64,000 bases of DNA, from positions 2,790,001 to 2,854,000 of the forward strand of contig NC_016475.1 of assembly GCF_000226095.1 (NCBI RefSeq), in the 5' to 3' direction. A model generated the notes under the pieces. It saw only the letters and a list, made by a program, of their open reading frames with translations, searched no databases and had not been told where the DNA came from. This stretch comes from Thermothelomyces thermophilus ATCC 42464. Lineage: Eukaryota; Ascomycota; Sordariomycetes; Sordariales; Chaetomiaceae. The position numbers and the translations under genes were made by a program. Positions 34,684 through 46,435 of the stretch are shown piece by piece. The first letter of the stretch is position 1, and the number at the start of each line of letters is the position of its first letter.

Positions 34684-36525
34684 ACCTTCACCGGACAGAA
34701 CGGGGATTGATTGCGGCTGGACGTTGGTTGCTGAGGGTTTTGGCCGTTCTGTCACGCGAGCCTGGGGGGAGCCGGGGAAAAAGAGATACGGTTTGAAGCG
34801 ATGGGGCTTCGTCGCTCTCCCGGTAGAGGGGACTGGCCGTTTTGCGCGGGCGGGCATTGGAATGCAGAGGAACGCATCTGCTTAATATTTTGGTTGGTGC
34901 GCTTTGGCCTCTCGCTATCATGCTGGCGTCGACCGACCGGCAGGCACTTTGTCGAATCCTTCTTCTGCTTTACCGCTGTTACAGAGATACCCTTTGTTTG
35001 GTTATATCATGAAGCTTCTGGAGTGGCCAATCGCCGGTTGTATGCGGCGACATTTTCTCCAATCAAATCGGCCTTTGGATAGCGTGAAGTTGAGATACGT
35101 ACGGATTACTTCGGGCCCTGCTCGAGATGGTGGTGCCACTATGGGATTGCGGCCCAACGAACGAAGCGACACATCACAAACTGCTCCTGACAGGATGAGG
35201 TCTGACTGGGTCATGGAGGACTGCGCTTGTCAATGGGTACAGTACCTAGTTAGCGTATTCTCCTTGTTCCCCTTCCCCCACTATCTTTGATCGTCTCAGG
35301 GTTGCCCAACATCCTGTTCGGTTTGAGAACAGAGCATTCCGGTTAGTAAACCAACTGACCAAGGCTCGCTAACCCGCAGCACGAGGCCAGATAACTGGCC
35401 CGCATCCTAGCATTTATTCCGTTGCCCCTCAACGCAGGGCAACTGACAGCACACACACAGACCTTTCATCGTGCAGTCAACGGTTGGGGCGTGGGGTCCA
35501 ATGCAACATTCTCAAAGACTTCCCAGTCAAGCATCTGACAGCGTCGCGGGGACGGACTTCCAAGTCCAATCAGAAGCAAGTGCCATAGCGTTTAAGGCGT
35601 GTCCCAAATGACTATCTGAGTGTGACGTTTATCAAAGCGCTGCTGGCGAATCAGTGTGAACAAGGCCTCCAGTAACTGTAAAATGCGGCGCTGCAAGGTG
35701 AAGGGGAAATAGTTTTGACTGGGTGGCGCAGCTGGGCGAGGGGTAGCTCAATAGCACAGGAACCCTGTCGCAAGAGGTCCCTCCACACCTTCCTTGTAGC
35801 TTTCTAGGAGCATGGGCACCAGGGCCCCTGCCCGCTCATCACGCTAAGGCCAGCGCTTTGCCATGTTGGTCACAGCACATGAGCGGGCGGGCTCTGCTTC
35901 TCGTTTTTTCACCTCTCTTCTCTTCGCGCCAACTCGACCGAGAGTCTCTCTCTCTCTCCCTGCCTTTCACCGTTACTGTCGAGAGAGGGAAGCTCGTGGT
36001 GTGTAGTTTTTTTCCTCATTTCCGCATTCCTTTGATCAATTGTCTCTGCGCAACCTGCTGGCTTCTTTCGGCGGTCGTCGAGTTAAGCCAAGCGCCCACC
36101 CGGTCCAAGCGTCCTGCATCGCGCGCTCGGCAGTTATTCCCAGTTATTCCTCGGTTTTGGATGGTTTTGGATTGTTGCGGTCTGGAAATAGGAGTACAGA
36201 CGACAGGGGACAGGTGAGTTGCAGCTTTGTTCTTGACAGCTCCTCCAACCTGTCAGGGGCCCTTGGTGAGCCCGACCATGGACAGAGAAAGCATCTCGAT
36301 ATTTGAACATCCTCTTGTCTGCTGGGTATTCTGCCGGAAAATGCATTCATCAAGAGGCTCCATGAGCTCGAAGCTCTTATATTATGATTGCACAATGAGA
36401 GGCTGTCCCACCCCACACAGCCCGCTTGCTAACGGTTGTATATAGCCAATAGATCCGCTTGTTGCCCATTATATTCCCGGCTCCTCCTCTCTCTTGTTCC
36501 CACTGCATTGCCTACGCAACACATC
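34684..36525. other. intergenic: 3' flank of the 748-aa gene and long leader of the coiled-coil gene
   Basis: About 1.84 kb. One GTACGGATTAC word lies at 35099-35109. A strong CT-rich tract (35,911-35,970) is typical of fungal core promoters and leaders. Between 36,214 and 36,445 there is a probable leader intron, listed separately. Frames here lack family motifs. Confidence 0.6.
36214..36445 (+). other. probable 5' leader intron of the coiled-coil gene
   Basis: CAG|GTGAGT donor at 36214, GCTAAC branch-point consensus at about 36,428-36,433 and TATATAG acceptor ending at 36445 give a 232 bp intron. It lies 80 bp before the ATG at 36526. This is inference from splice signals only; transcript reads would settle it. 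Confidence 0.55.
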
Positions 36526-39500
36526 ATGTCCGACGCCGACAGTTTCGAGGTGGTCCAACCTGCGGACGCGTCCGCGTCTGCTCCTGCGGCCGAGCCCGCG
36601 ACCGAGCCCGCACCCGCGCCCGCGCCCGCGCCGGAGGCGGAGCCTGCGTCTCCCGTAGCGTCCGTCACTTCGCCAAAGACGACCACTGAGAAGAAGTCGA
36701 CGACCGGCACCGCGGCTACAAAACGCACTGCGGCCACTGCTACCTCGGCTACTCGTCGACCTACTGCCGCCGGCACCGCGCCAACCAAGTCGGCCACAGG
36801 CTCGACCACGAGCTCGACGACACGAACTAGTGCTGCCGGCACCGCAAGCAAACCTGCAGCCCGCCCGGCCACCGGTACGACCACGGTCAAGCGCCCGCCG
36901 ACCGCGGCCTCGACTGTCTCGCACCGATCTCGCCCTTCCATCTCCGAAGACGAGAAGAAGCGGACGCCGGTTTCCGGCGCAACGGGGGCAGCGCGCCGCA
37001 CCTCGATTGCGGCCAGCAGTACTCCGAGCTCCCCTAGCAAGCCGAAAACTAATACTACCACCGCCGCCGCCGCCACTGCCGCTGCGAGAAAACCAGCCGC
37101 CGCTTCCGGCACTGCTCCCTCAAGAACGCCCACGACAAGCTCCCGATCCTCGACGACGGCCTCTGCTCCCACCACAACGACTCGCACGGCAACCAAACCC
37201 GCCGCTACTGGCGCCGCGGCCGAGGCGAAGAAGCGACTCTCGTCGGTCTCGTCAACCACGACGGCTGGTACTGCTCGTCATGCGCCCCGTGCTTCTCTGG
37301 CGTCCAACTCGTCCAGCGCCACCACGGTTGCGGCCGAGTCGACCAAGGAGATTGAGGAACTCAAGGCTAAGCTTGCATCGAGCGAGTCCGAGATTGCGGA
37401 ACTGAAGAACCAGATTGCTTCTTCCCAGGAGAAGATCGCTGAGCTCACCGAGAAGGCCGGTGCCGCCGAAGCGGAACAGGCAACAGTGCCTGGAAGCGCC
37501 ATCAACCAGGAAGCTCTGGAAAGTTTGAAGACGGAACATGCCGCCGAGATTGATGCTCTCAACAAGCAGGTTTCTGAATCCCAGGAGAAGCTCGCTGCCG
37601 CCGAAGCTGAGCTGGCTGCCCAGAAGAGCCAGCTGGCCGATGCCACCAGCGCAAAGGAAGCCGCCGAGGCCGAAGTCGCCGGGCTCAAGGCAGCCCTTGA
37701 GAGCCTCCAGGCCGAACAGGAGGCCAAGCTGGGCGAGGCCGCGACGAACTTGGCCAAGTCCGCCGACGAGCACGCCGCTAAGCTCGAAGCTCTTCAGAAG
37801 AGCCTCAAGGAGGAACACGAGGCAGCTATCGAGGCGCTGAAGGCCAGGCATGCCGAGGAGCTGCAGGGAGGAAGTGCCACGCTTGTTGCCAACCATGAGA
37901 AGGAAATCCAGGAACTCAATGCGAGCCATGAGAATGCCCTGGCCGAGCTGCAGAAGAAAATCGACGACCTCACCTCGAGCCAGGCGGCGCTCGAAGCTGC
38001 TCATGAGGAGAAGCTGGCCGCTGAAACCGCGGCCGGAGCAGCCAAGCTTGGGGAACTCGAGGCCGAGATTGCCGAACTCAAAGCCAAGCTTGAGGCTGCG
38101 GAGAAGACCGCTGAAGCTGCCAAGGCCGAACTCGAGGAGAAGTCGGCTGCTCTCGCTTCCCTTGAGGCCAAGGTCGCCGAGACGGAGGCCGAGCTCCAGG
38201 CCGCCAAAGAGGAAGCTGCCAAGGCCGCCAGCTCGCATGCCGAGCTCCAAAAGCTTATCGACACTCTCACCGAAGAGAACAAGTCAAAGGATGCCACCAT
38301 CGCAAAGATCAAGGAGGAGACCGCCGCGGCCGCCGACCATCACCAGAAGCAGCTCCAGCAGGTCAGTCAGGACTACGAGAACGAGATCGAGAGCCTGCGG
38401 GGCGATGCGTTCTTCAAGCGGAGATTCGAGGAGTTGGAGGTCAAGCATAACGAGCTCACCAAGGCCCATGAGGAAGCTATCGAGAGCCACGCCAAGGCGC
38501 TGGAGGTTGCCAGGGCCGAGCACGAGGCCGCGGTCAAGGCCCTCGAGGCTAAGGAGGCAGAGCACCAGCAGGCCCTGGATGCGCTGCAGGCGAGCCATGC
38601 CGAGGAGCTGGAGAATGCCAAGAGCCTAGCGAGGCAAGCGCAGGAAGCCAGCGCCGAGGAGATCGAGGCCCTGAAGGCCACCCATGCCAGCCAGATTGAT
38701 ACTCTGAGGGGCGAGAGCGAAGCTAGCCTGGCTAAGGAGCTTGAAGCCCTCAAGGCTAGCCACTCCGAAATCCTCGAGAGCCTGAAGAAGGACCATGAGG
38801 CAGACAAGGAACGGATCTTGGCCAAGCATGCTGACGAACTTGCCGCTGCGAAGGCGGCCGGCGACGAAAGCCACGCTGCTCTGCTGGAACAAATCAAGCA
38901 GGAGCTTGAGGCGAAGCATGCCGAGGAGTTGGCCAAGGTGACAGCGCAGCTCGAGACCGCCAGCAGCCTGAAGGAGGAGCTCGAGGCGAAGCACGCCGAG
39001 GAAATCGCGAAGCTGACTGCGGAGCTTGGGTCGGTCGCCGGTCTCAAGGAGGAGCTCGAGTCGAAGCACGCGGAGGAGGTGGCGAAGTTGGTAGCTCAAC
39101 TTGAGGCTGCCGGTGGCTTGAAGGACGAGCTCGAGGCCAAGCACGCTGAGGAGATTGCGAAGCTGGCGGCTGAACTCGAGACAGCTAAGAGCCTCCAGCG
39201 GGAGTTGGAGTCCACTCAGGTCAAGCTCGCCGAGGCCGAAGAGAAGCACGCGTCCGCGATGGCGGCCATCAAGAGCCTGGAGGACGACCATGCGGCCGAG
39301 GTGGAGAAGCTGATCGCGATGCACAACGAGGCCCAGGAGGCCCTGAAGAAGGAGGGCGCCGCGCAGGCGCAGGCTCAGCTAGAGGAGTTGCAAGCCAGCC
39401 ACAACAGCGTGCTGGAGGAGCTGACGCGCAAGTCTCAGTCCACCTCGGAGGAGCTGGCCAAGGTTCAGGCAGCCAAGGGGGAGGTCGATGCGACTCTCGA

Positions 39501-40449
39501 GGCCCTCAAGGCCGAGCATGCCAAGGTGCAGGAGGAGCTCGACAGTGTCAGCCAGCAGCTCGCGCTGGAGAAGATGGAGAAGTTCACGGCCCGAGCCGAG
39601 CTCGATGCCGCTAGGAACGCCAAGCCTGACACTACCGAGCTGGACGCGCTCAAGGAGCAGCTTGCCGCCCTCGCCGCGGCCCACGAGAAGGAGGTTGCCG
39701 AGCTCAAGGCGAGCCACGAGAAGGCGCTGGCCGAGGCGGGCGAAGCCTCGAGCAAAGCAACTTCGGAATTGGCGAGCGCTCGCGACGAGATAGCCATGGC
39801 CAAGAAAGAGCTGGAGGCCTACAAGGCCGAGGCCGAAGCCAAGCTGAAGACGTCCGAGGCCGACTACAAGGACATGCACGACAGCATGACGCAGCTCGTC
39901 GAGGAGGCGCAAACGCTGGCAGCCGAGAACCTGAAGAAACTGGCGGATGCGGAGCAGCAGATTGGCGACGCGGACAAGAGGATCGCCGAGCTCACGGCCC
40001 AGCTCAAGATCAAAGACGCGGAGCTGGCCGAAGCTAGGGTATGATCACATGTCTTCTCTTCGCTCCAAACAATAACAATTGGCATGTTTATACTGACGGC
40101 GGTGGTACAGTCTAAGGCAGAGACGCCCAAGGGCCTTGCAGCGAGCCGCTTTGCCAACGCGGCCGGTAGCGACAACGACGGCGATGCTGCCAACGAGCCC
40201 GCGGAAGGTGAGGCAGAGCCTGATCATTCCTCGGCAGCATTGGCTTCGGTGCGGACAACCCTGGCTTATCACGCAGCTTTTTTATAAATGCACATTCTCT
40301 TAGTCTAAGACGGGCGGTGACTAACGAGTCCGTGTTGTTTCTAGCTCGCTAAGATCCAGAAGTCGGTCAGCCAGCTACAGGACTACGACGCCCTCATGGG
40401 GCAGCAGCATCATGAGATGCTAAAGTCGATCACCGATCTCAAGAACTAG
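36526..40449 (+). CDS. 1,251-aa Ala/Glu-rich coiled-coil protein
   Basis: Three exons (36526-40038, 40111-40248, 40345-40449). The N-terminal 280 residues are Ala/Ser/Thr/Pro-rich and basic, without predicted structure (MSDADSFEVVQPADAS..; many TT, SRSS and RRPTAAG patches). From about residue 285 to the end is almost continuous coiled coil with heptads (KAKLASSESEIAELKNQI..). A block of four 25-residue repeats lies at 38,905-39,204. One segment breaks the pattern with a more specific sequence (GDAFFKRRFEELEVKHNEL, about 38,400-38,450). The short last exon (LAKIQKSVSQLQDYD.., 35 codons) continues the coil, supporting the splice choices. Exon 2 must use a GTGCGG donor because the stronger GTGAGG site would give a stop. 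It is likely a scaffold or cytoskeleton-linked protein; I cannot name the family. Confidence 0.85.
38905..39204 (+). repeat. four in-frame 75 bp (25-aa) coding repeats
   Basis: Units at 38905-38979, 38980-39054, 39055-39129 and 39130-39204 each encode LExKHAEExAKLxAxLExA followed by xxLKEE or a close variant. The period of 25 residues equals 7+7+11, i.e. two heptads plus one hendecad, so the coil can continue with a local change in twist. DNA copies differ at many third positions, so the duplication is not recent. Confidence 0.85.
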
Positions 40450-41926
40450 AACTGGGCTTGAGACGGGGCCGGCCGTCAGCCAGAGCCAAGCGTGTGGGAA
40501 TTACACTGCCGTGCCACAACCCGCATCGGGCAAGTCGCTGTCTGTGGAGCTGTGCAGCAGCAGCAGCAGCAGGGAACCGGCGGAAGGGGCCTCGTCTTCC
40601 TCTTTTGTTTTTCTCTCTCACCTTCACCATCTCTTGCCATGTTCACACCTTGAAATAAGCCGGTTGCCCTGCTACGCGATGTCATGGGCAACCCAGAAAT
40701 ACTTTTTAATGGAAAAGTGGTCTGCGTATCGCCGCTCTTATTTTATATATATCTCTCTATATATATACCCTTTGGCTAGTTCCACTTTCTCTCTGCTCCC
40801 TGTTTGCGGAAGAGGAGACGCCTCGCCATGTGCTCGACTTATTGGTCAGGGCTTGTTCTCCAAGTCCAAACATGTACTGTACGTGTATTACAAAAAGGTA
40901 ATTTGCGCCATGGAGGTAGACAGCGGGCCACTTACTCTGGTAATTAAATGCAATCATAACTTTGGGTTGCTCTAAACACATCTCTTGGGACTCTACGGAG
41001 TACCCGTTTTTCTTTTCTTTTCTGTTCTTTTCTTTTCTTCTAAATTAGAAAATTCGACGAATCAACGCAATGATACATGCGGTTTATTGGTCACCATGAC
41101 GCTAGAGCTGTACACTTTAGAGGAAAAAAAATTAACCTACGCTCATGGTTACGTCGATCCGAGGAGCATTGCGGTTTCCACCGTGTGGTAGGCCAATTCA
41201 CACGTACTCAGTTCAAGCCACACCTCACATGCGCCTCATGAATTCAAGGTAGGGGTAGCCTTGATTCCCCGCTTTAACTTTCTGTGAGCCCGCAAGAACT
41301 TTTCCGCTCGCCGAAACGCGGTGAAAACTCCTTCCAGTTCCGTTCCCTCTTTTTGATCGGAGCTGTCAGTTCTTCCGCAGCGACGAATAATCCCAGATCC
41401 AGATCCGACTGGGAATAGTTTCCTGGCCGAGCCAAGGTACGTTTCAGGCCTTGTTTGTTTTCCAATGGCTCCATCCGCCCGTTTCCACCGGGCCGCATCG
41501 CATTCATTCTCTCTACGCAGAACACAAAAGGATGGCACGGCCCGGGAGGGGCACTTACCGGTGTCGTCGCCATGCTGTCGGCGTCCCAATTGTCAATTGT
41601 CGCAAAACACCATGTTTTTATTTTTATTTTTTTTTTTTTTCGATGTCCGCACTTCTTGATAGCAACAATCAATTGACCGAGCCGCTGGCCCGGTCGAGTG
41701 ATCTCGCTGCTAGTGGTTGCTAATACATGGTCCAGTGTAGCGTGGTAGATTGATTGCCCACTAAGGTTTTTTTCGTTGCAGCCGGTTAGTCGTACTTGTC
41801 GCGTTCGTCAGGGAGTGCGCAAGTTTTCAGGGCGTCTCCGTCCAAGGAAGCTCGCCAGGTGTTGAACATTTGCGCATCTGCTTTCTTGGTATCCCCGACG
41901 CATCTCTAGTCACTTGGCGTCCCGCC
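40450..41926. other. intergenic: 3' flank of the coiled-coil gene and leader of the Zn2Cys6 gene
   Basis: About 1.48 kb. A (CAG)6 tract at 40555-40572 lies in the probable 3' untranslated region. TATA-rich repeats occur near 40,745-40,770, and a T-rich tract (41,606-41,640) lies in the upstream region of the next gene. No supported gene; the frames present have no family motifs. Confidence 0.6.
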
Positions 41927-44819
41927 ATGGACGACAAGAAGGACGCCGCGGAGGCAGAGGATGGCGCCGTGATGCAGCAGAGTTATCCCTCCCCCATGGT
42001 CGACAGCACAGAGGCCCAGTACTATGAGCAGCTCGCCCAGCACCGAGAGCTCGAACCCCAGATGGACCAGCAGGGGCCCCAACAAGAACATCAGGCGCTC
42101 CCCGCCATGTCTGAGCACCACGAGCACCACGAGCACCATGAGCTGCACCGGCTCCAGGAACTCCAGGACTCCCCGGCATCTCAGCAGCACAATTCCCGCC
42201 CGCCCGTGAGCGCCGATGAGCTACAGCTTGCCGCCCAGCTCACCCAAGGCCTCGCGCCCATTATGGCTGCCGCCGTCCAGGATCAGGGACAGGACCAGCA
42301 GCCGATGCAGCCCCAAGACGGACAGGAGGGGCAGGTGCAGCCTCAGGAGGAGCCAAACCTCCAGGAGCAGCTCGAGGCGTCGCTGCAGAACCACGAACGC
42401 GAGATGCAGTCTCACGGGCACGAGCTCCAGAACCACAACCACGAGCTTCCGAACCACCACGAGCTCCAGGAGGTCATGCAACACCCGGGCCAGCCTCCGC
42501 AGCACCACTACGGACCGAACCCGCCGCCGCAACCCCACCTCCCTCACCACATGTCCATGGAACACCTTCAGGCGCACGGCCAGTACCAGCTGCCCGACGC
42601 CACCCCGCCCCGGAAACGGTCCAAAGTGTCGCGCGCGTGCGACGAGTGCCGCCGCAAGAAGATCAAGTGCGACGCCCAGTCGGACGCCACCGACCAGCCT
42701 TGTTCCAACTGCCGCCGCTCAAACGCCCAGTGCTTGTTCAGCCGTGTGCCGCAGAAGCGTGGGCCAAGTAAAGGGTGAGTGAGTTCCGGCCCGACTTCTT
42801 GCTCGACCGGGCCTATCCAATCTCTTTTTTTCTTTTCCAAAGGGGAGGGAGCAGCCGCTGACTCGCCCCGCCCCAAAGGTACATCAAGGAACTGGCGGAC
42901 CGCCTCAACATGATCGAAGGTCGGCTCAACACCAACGCCGACGGTCTGGAGAGGAGACAGTCCAGCGAGGCATTTGCATCTCCAGGAGCGGGCGACGACG
43001 GCAGGAAGCGGCCCTTCTCTAGCATTTCTGGCGGCGGAACATTCCAAACCCCGTCCCCGAACAGGATATCACCCGCCTTCATCCTACCCTACCCGCCACC
43101 ACCCCAGGTTCCGCCAAATCCGCCTGATCTGGCCATGAAGCAGGCGACACCAATACAGTTTCCTGGCGCGGCGGGCGATGTGAGCCCGGAAGGCCAGCCC
43201 GAGATGATGGACGGCATCTCGCAGAACGGGCTGCCTCCCGGGTCGTCGCATCAGGCTGAACAACTGCCCGAGATTGACGACGCCGTCTTCAACCGGTACG
43301 TGATACACAAAAGCGTTATGGGGACTCACAGTGCTAGAGCTCAGCCGACGACTAATCGGTTTGCCCCAGCTATCTCGAGGTCATCCACCCGACCTTTCCG
43401 GTCCTGGCAAGCAGCAAAGCAAGGGTACAATCTCTGGTGTGGCAGTCGCCTCCTGGCCTTCAGAATGCCTTCTACAACGCGTTCTTTTCCATGGTCAAAC
43501 ACTTCCTCCCCGGTCCGACCGGCCAGGTGGATGGTGACCCTGCCATCACATGGCGCCTGCTCACCGAGTGGGAAGCCGAGCGCAAGCCACGCTCTTCCGT
43601 GACCGACCTGGTCCGTCTCCAGACTCTAGTCATGGCTGCGATCTCTGTGGACTTCCAGGGGCTTGCGCCCGGCAAGGGTCAGCTTCGCGCCCCGTCGAAA
43701 GCCGAGATCCTTGGTCGAGCCGTTGGGCTCGGTTACTCGATGGACATCTACCGGTGGCCGGTCGACCCGGATCCGAATTCCGACCTGGACCTTAACTCGG
43801 ATGACAACGTCGCGTTGCGGACCTGGTGGGTGCTGGTCATGTTAGACCGGTGGCACGCGCTCGCAATGGCCAAGCCTCCCCTGATTGCCGATCAGGCCGG
43901 CGTGGCTCGGCCGGGCCTGAAGCACATCGTAGGGGAGGCTGTGTACGCGTTGATACGTAAGTTGTCCGTCCGGAGGAGGGCGGCCGCCTCGTGGCCCGGT
44001 TTCCTTCTTGACTAACCGGTACTGACAGGCATGTCTTACATCCTCGCGCTTGCGTTGCCCATCGCCATGGACCCCGTGAGCGACCCCATGACGCAGCAGG
44101 GCGCATCTCTTGGTCGGATGGTTTCTGGCATCAGCCACATCATGAACTGGGTCTTCCCGACCGAACGCACCGACTATGTGCTCGACCTGACCTATTGGCA
44201 CATCAGGCTCGTGTCGGAACTTCTGTCCCCTGATCTGCCGGAGCGGCCCGGCAACATCCTCCAGGCCGCCAAGTACCTGGTCGGGCTCCTCTTGGCCAAG
44301 AACGACCTCGTCAGTCCGGTCACCCACCACTTCGTCATCCTTGCGGCTCTCGGCCTGCTGGAATCCCACCGCTTCCCCGACGCCCGCGAGGAGGCCTCCC
44401 GGCTTACCAAGGACTTTCTCGAATGCCCCATAGCAGCCTCGCCATTGAACGGCGCCGTGCGTGACAAACTCGCCGAGCTCCAAGCTCGTCCGGGTGCGGC
44501 TGAGCCAAATGCCACCACTACTACTGCTCCTACCACCACCAGTCAGAACCTGCAGCAACTGGCGGATCTGGCAACTGCGGTGGACGGGTCCGCCGCCCCA
44601 ACTGTCGCCCCAGCTACCGCGCCTACGGCAACGTCGGTTGCTCCGAATGAGCACCTGACCGACGAAGCCGCTGCCGCCGCTGCTACTGCTATGAAGGCGG
44701 AGGAAACAGGGGAGAATGGGCATGTCCAGCAGCAGGAGCCGCAACAGTCGGAGCCAAAGCAGCAACAACAACAACAGCAACGACAACGACAGTCACCAGA
44801 AGAACAACAACAACAACAA

Positions 44820-44855
<36 letters not shown>

Positions 44856-44963
44856 CAACAGCAACAGTCACAGCAGCAACCAGAGGTAGATGTGCGCGCG
44901 ATATTGAGACGGGGGTACCTCACTTGGTTCGATGAGCCAAAGGATGTCGGGATAATCGTCTAG
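41927..44963 (+). CDS. Zn2Cys6 transcription factor, RGT1-like
   Basis: Four exons (41927-42774, 42879-43295, 43370-43956, 44029-44963) give 928 aa. The zinc cluster spans residues 238-269: Cys238, 241, 248, 259, 262 and 269 in CDECRRKKIKC..PCSNCRRSNAQC. It is preceded by KRSKVSRA and followed by the linker RVPQKRGPSKGYIKEL and a short dimerisation helix. This linker is characteristic of yeast Rgt1, the glucose-responsive repressor of hexose transporter genes. The middle homology region of fungal regulators follows (GRAVGLGYSMDIYRWPVD, TWWVLVMLDRWHALAMAKPPLI). The N-terminus is Gln/His/Glu-rich (HEHHEHHELH). A poly-Gln tract (about residues 870-905) is next to a conserved-looking C-terminus (GYLTWFDEPKDVGIIV). 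Target genes are inferred from the family only. Confidence 0.9.
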
Positions 44964-45562
44964 GAACGCAATCTACCACGTCCAGGGAAGAGGGTCCCAG
45001 GTCACTGCTCCGTCTACTCGGTGACGGCGCAGAGCAATCGAATGGTGCGCATTCGCCTTCGCAACCGCTGCTCGGGTCGGTGGCTAGTTGAGCCTGTTGC
45101 GCTCTCTTGTCCTAGCGCTCTCTTGTCCTAGAGCAACAACGAAGCAGGGTGGGGTTAGTAAAAGGGGTTATGATACCCGTGCCGTGCCAGACGATGTTTT
45201 GGAGAGGGTATGTTTGCTCGGCACTGTCCGTTTTCTAATTGTGATCGATTGAGAGCAGCGGTTGTATTGTATTCTGTAGTATACCCGGATCACAGGAAGA
45301 GGTAATGGATATCCAACGGGCATTGAATAGGACACGAGGCGTCGTTTTCGGATCAAAACGGGCCGGTCTGCTGTCTCCTTCTGTGTCGCCCTGCCGTTAA
45401 GGCTTGCACCTCGCGACTCCTTGCTCCAGTAATTTCTTGGCCTCCTCTCTGTTTCCTTCCAACCCCTGTTGTTCCATAGTCCGGACCTTCATTGTTTGAT
45501 ACCCTTGATATTGGTTTCACTATCCGTTCTTCGCACCGGAAAGCCATATAGGGACCTCACTG

Positions 45563-45593
<31 letters not shown>

Positions 45594-45765
45594 GTGGGCT
45601 CGAAGGCCCATGACCACCGTGTCGCATGTCCGGAATCTGCCGTCCCCAGCTCCTCTTTCCACTCAAGCCGAGGAGAAACAAGAATCATTACTCCGTACGG
45701 AGTAGCCCATACTACGTACAGCAGCACCAAAAAGTCAGCTAGGCCTTAACGAGCCAACCCAGTGG

Positions 45766-45803
<38 letters not shown>

Positions 45804-46435
45804 TTTTACGACTCGACAAGTCAACCCCCGCCCACACATAATTGGTTACATTTTTTCACACCCATCCTTGTATCCATAAAGGCACACACACACGCACACG
45901 CACACCACCGCCACCATCACCACCAACATACAAGACCTTCCCCAGCTGGGCCAACCCACCTGACAGCTCAAGGGTTCACGAAAACATCGATTGCACCCCG
46001 CATGTCATGCCAGTATATCCGGGGGGACCAATGGCGCCGCCAGCTTCGCACCGCGCTAGAACCGCACAGCCCCACCACAACCTGCAGCACGCCCGCACGC
46101 ACGACCGGCCGGTAAGGGGCGTTCGGGTACTATGTAGTGTAAGCATACAGCATAGGGAAGAAAATCAACCCAACTAGTTCCGTAACCACCCGGAAAACGG
46201 ATGAGAAAAAGTGAGGCTGCCGCGCTTGGATGCGATGCGACGCCCGTCGACAACCGACCCGAACCGACGGATCGTTGCGATTCGGTCGATGGCTTCGGAT
46301 GTGTGAGGTGCAGGGGGACGGCTGGTTGGTCGAACCTCGAAAAAAAAAATTAAAACTGAAAACGTTCCGTCTTTGCATTCGTTGCGGGTCGCAACCAAGA
46401 AGCACCAAGGATGCACGTAATCCATACAGGTCATA
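44964..46435. other. intergenic with simple repeats and a 16 bp palindrome
   Basis: About 1.47 kb. Contents: direct repeat GCTCTCTTGTCCTAG (about 45,099-45,131), a 29-base A run (45563-45591), a 16 bp perfect palindrome TACTCCGTACGGAGTA (45689-45704), a (TC)14 tract (45771-45799) and CA/CACG repeats (about 45,880-45,910). None of the frames is convincing as a gene. Confidence 0.65.

Noticed and set aside
35720-35800. tRNA-like string (GGTAGCTCAATAG and nearby paired segments)
   Set aside because: I could not fold a full cloverleaf: no consistent acceptor stem, anticodon loop and GTTCRANYC-type box at the right spacing.
40207-40344. GTGAGG donor at 40,207 for the last intron of the coiled-coil gene
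   Set aside because: Joining it to the TAG acceptor at 40,344 gives an immediate TAA and loses the coiled-coil frame of the final exon.
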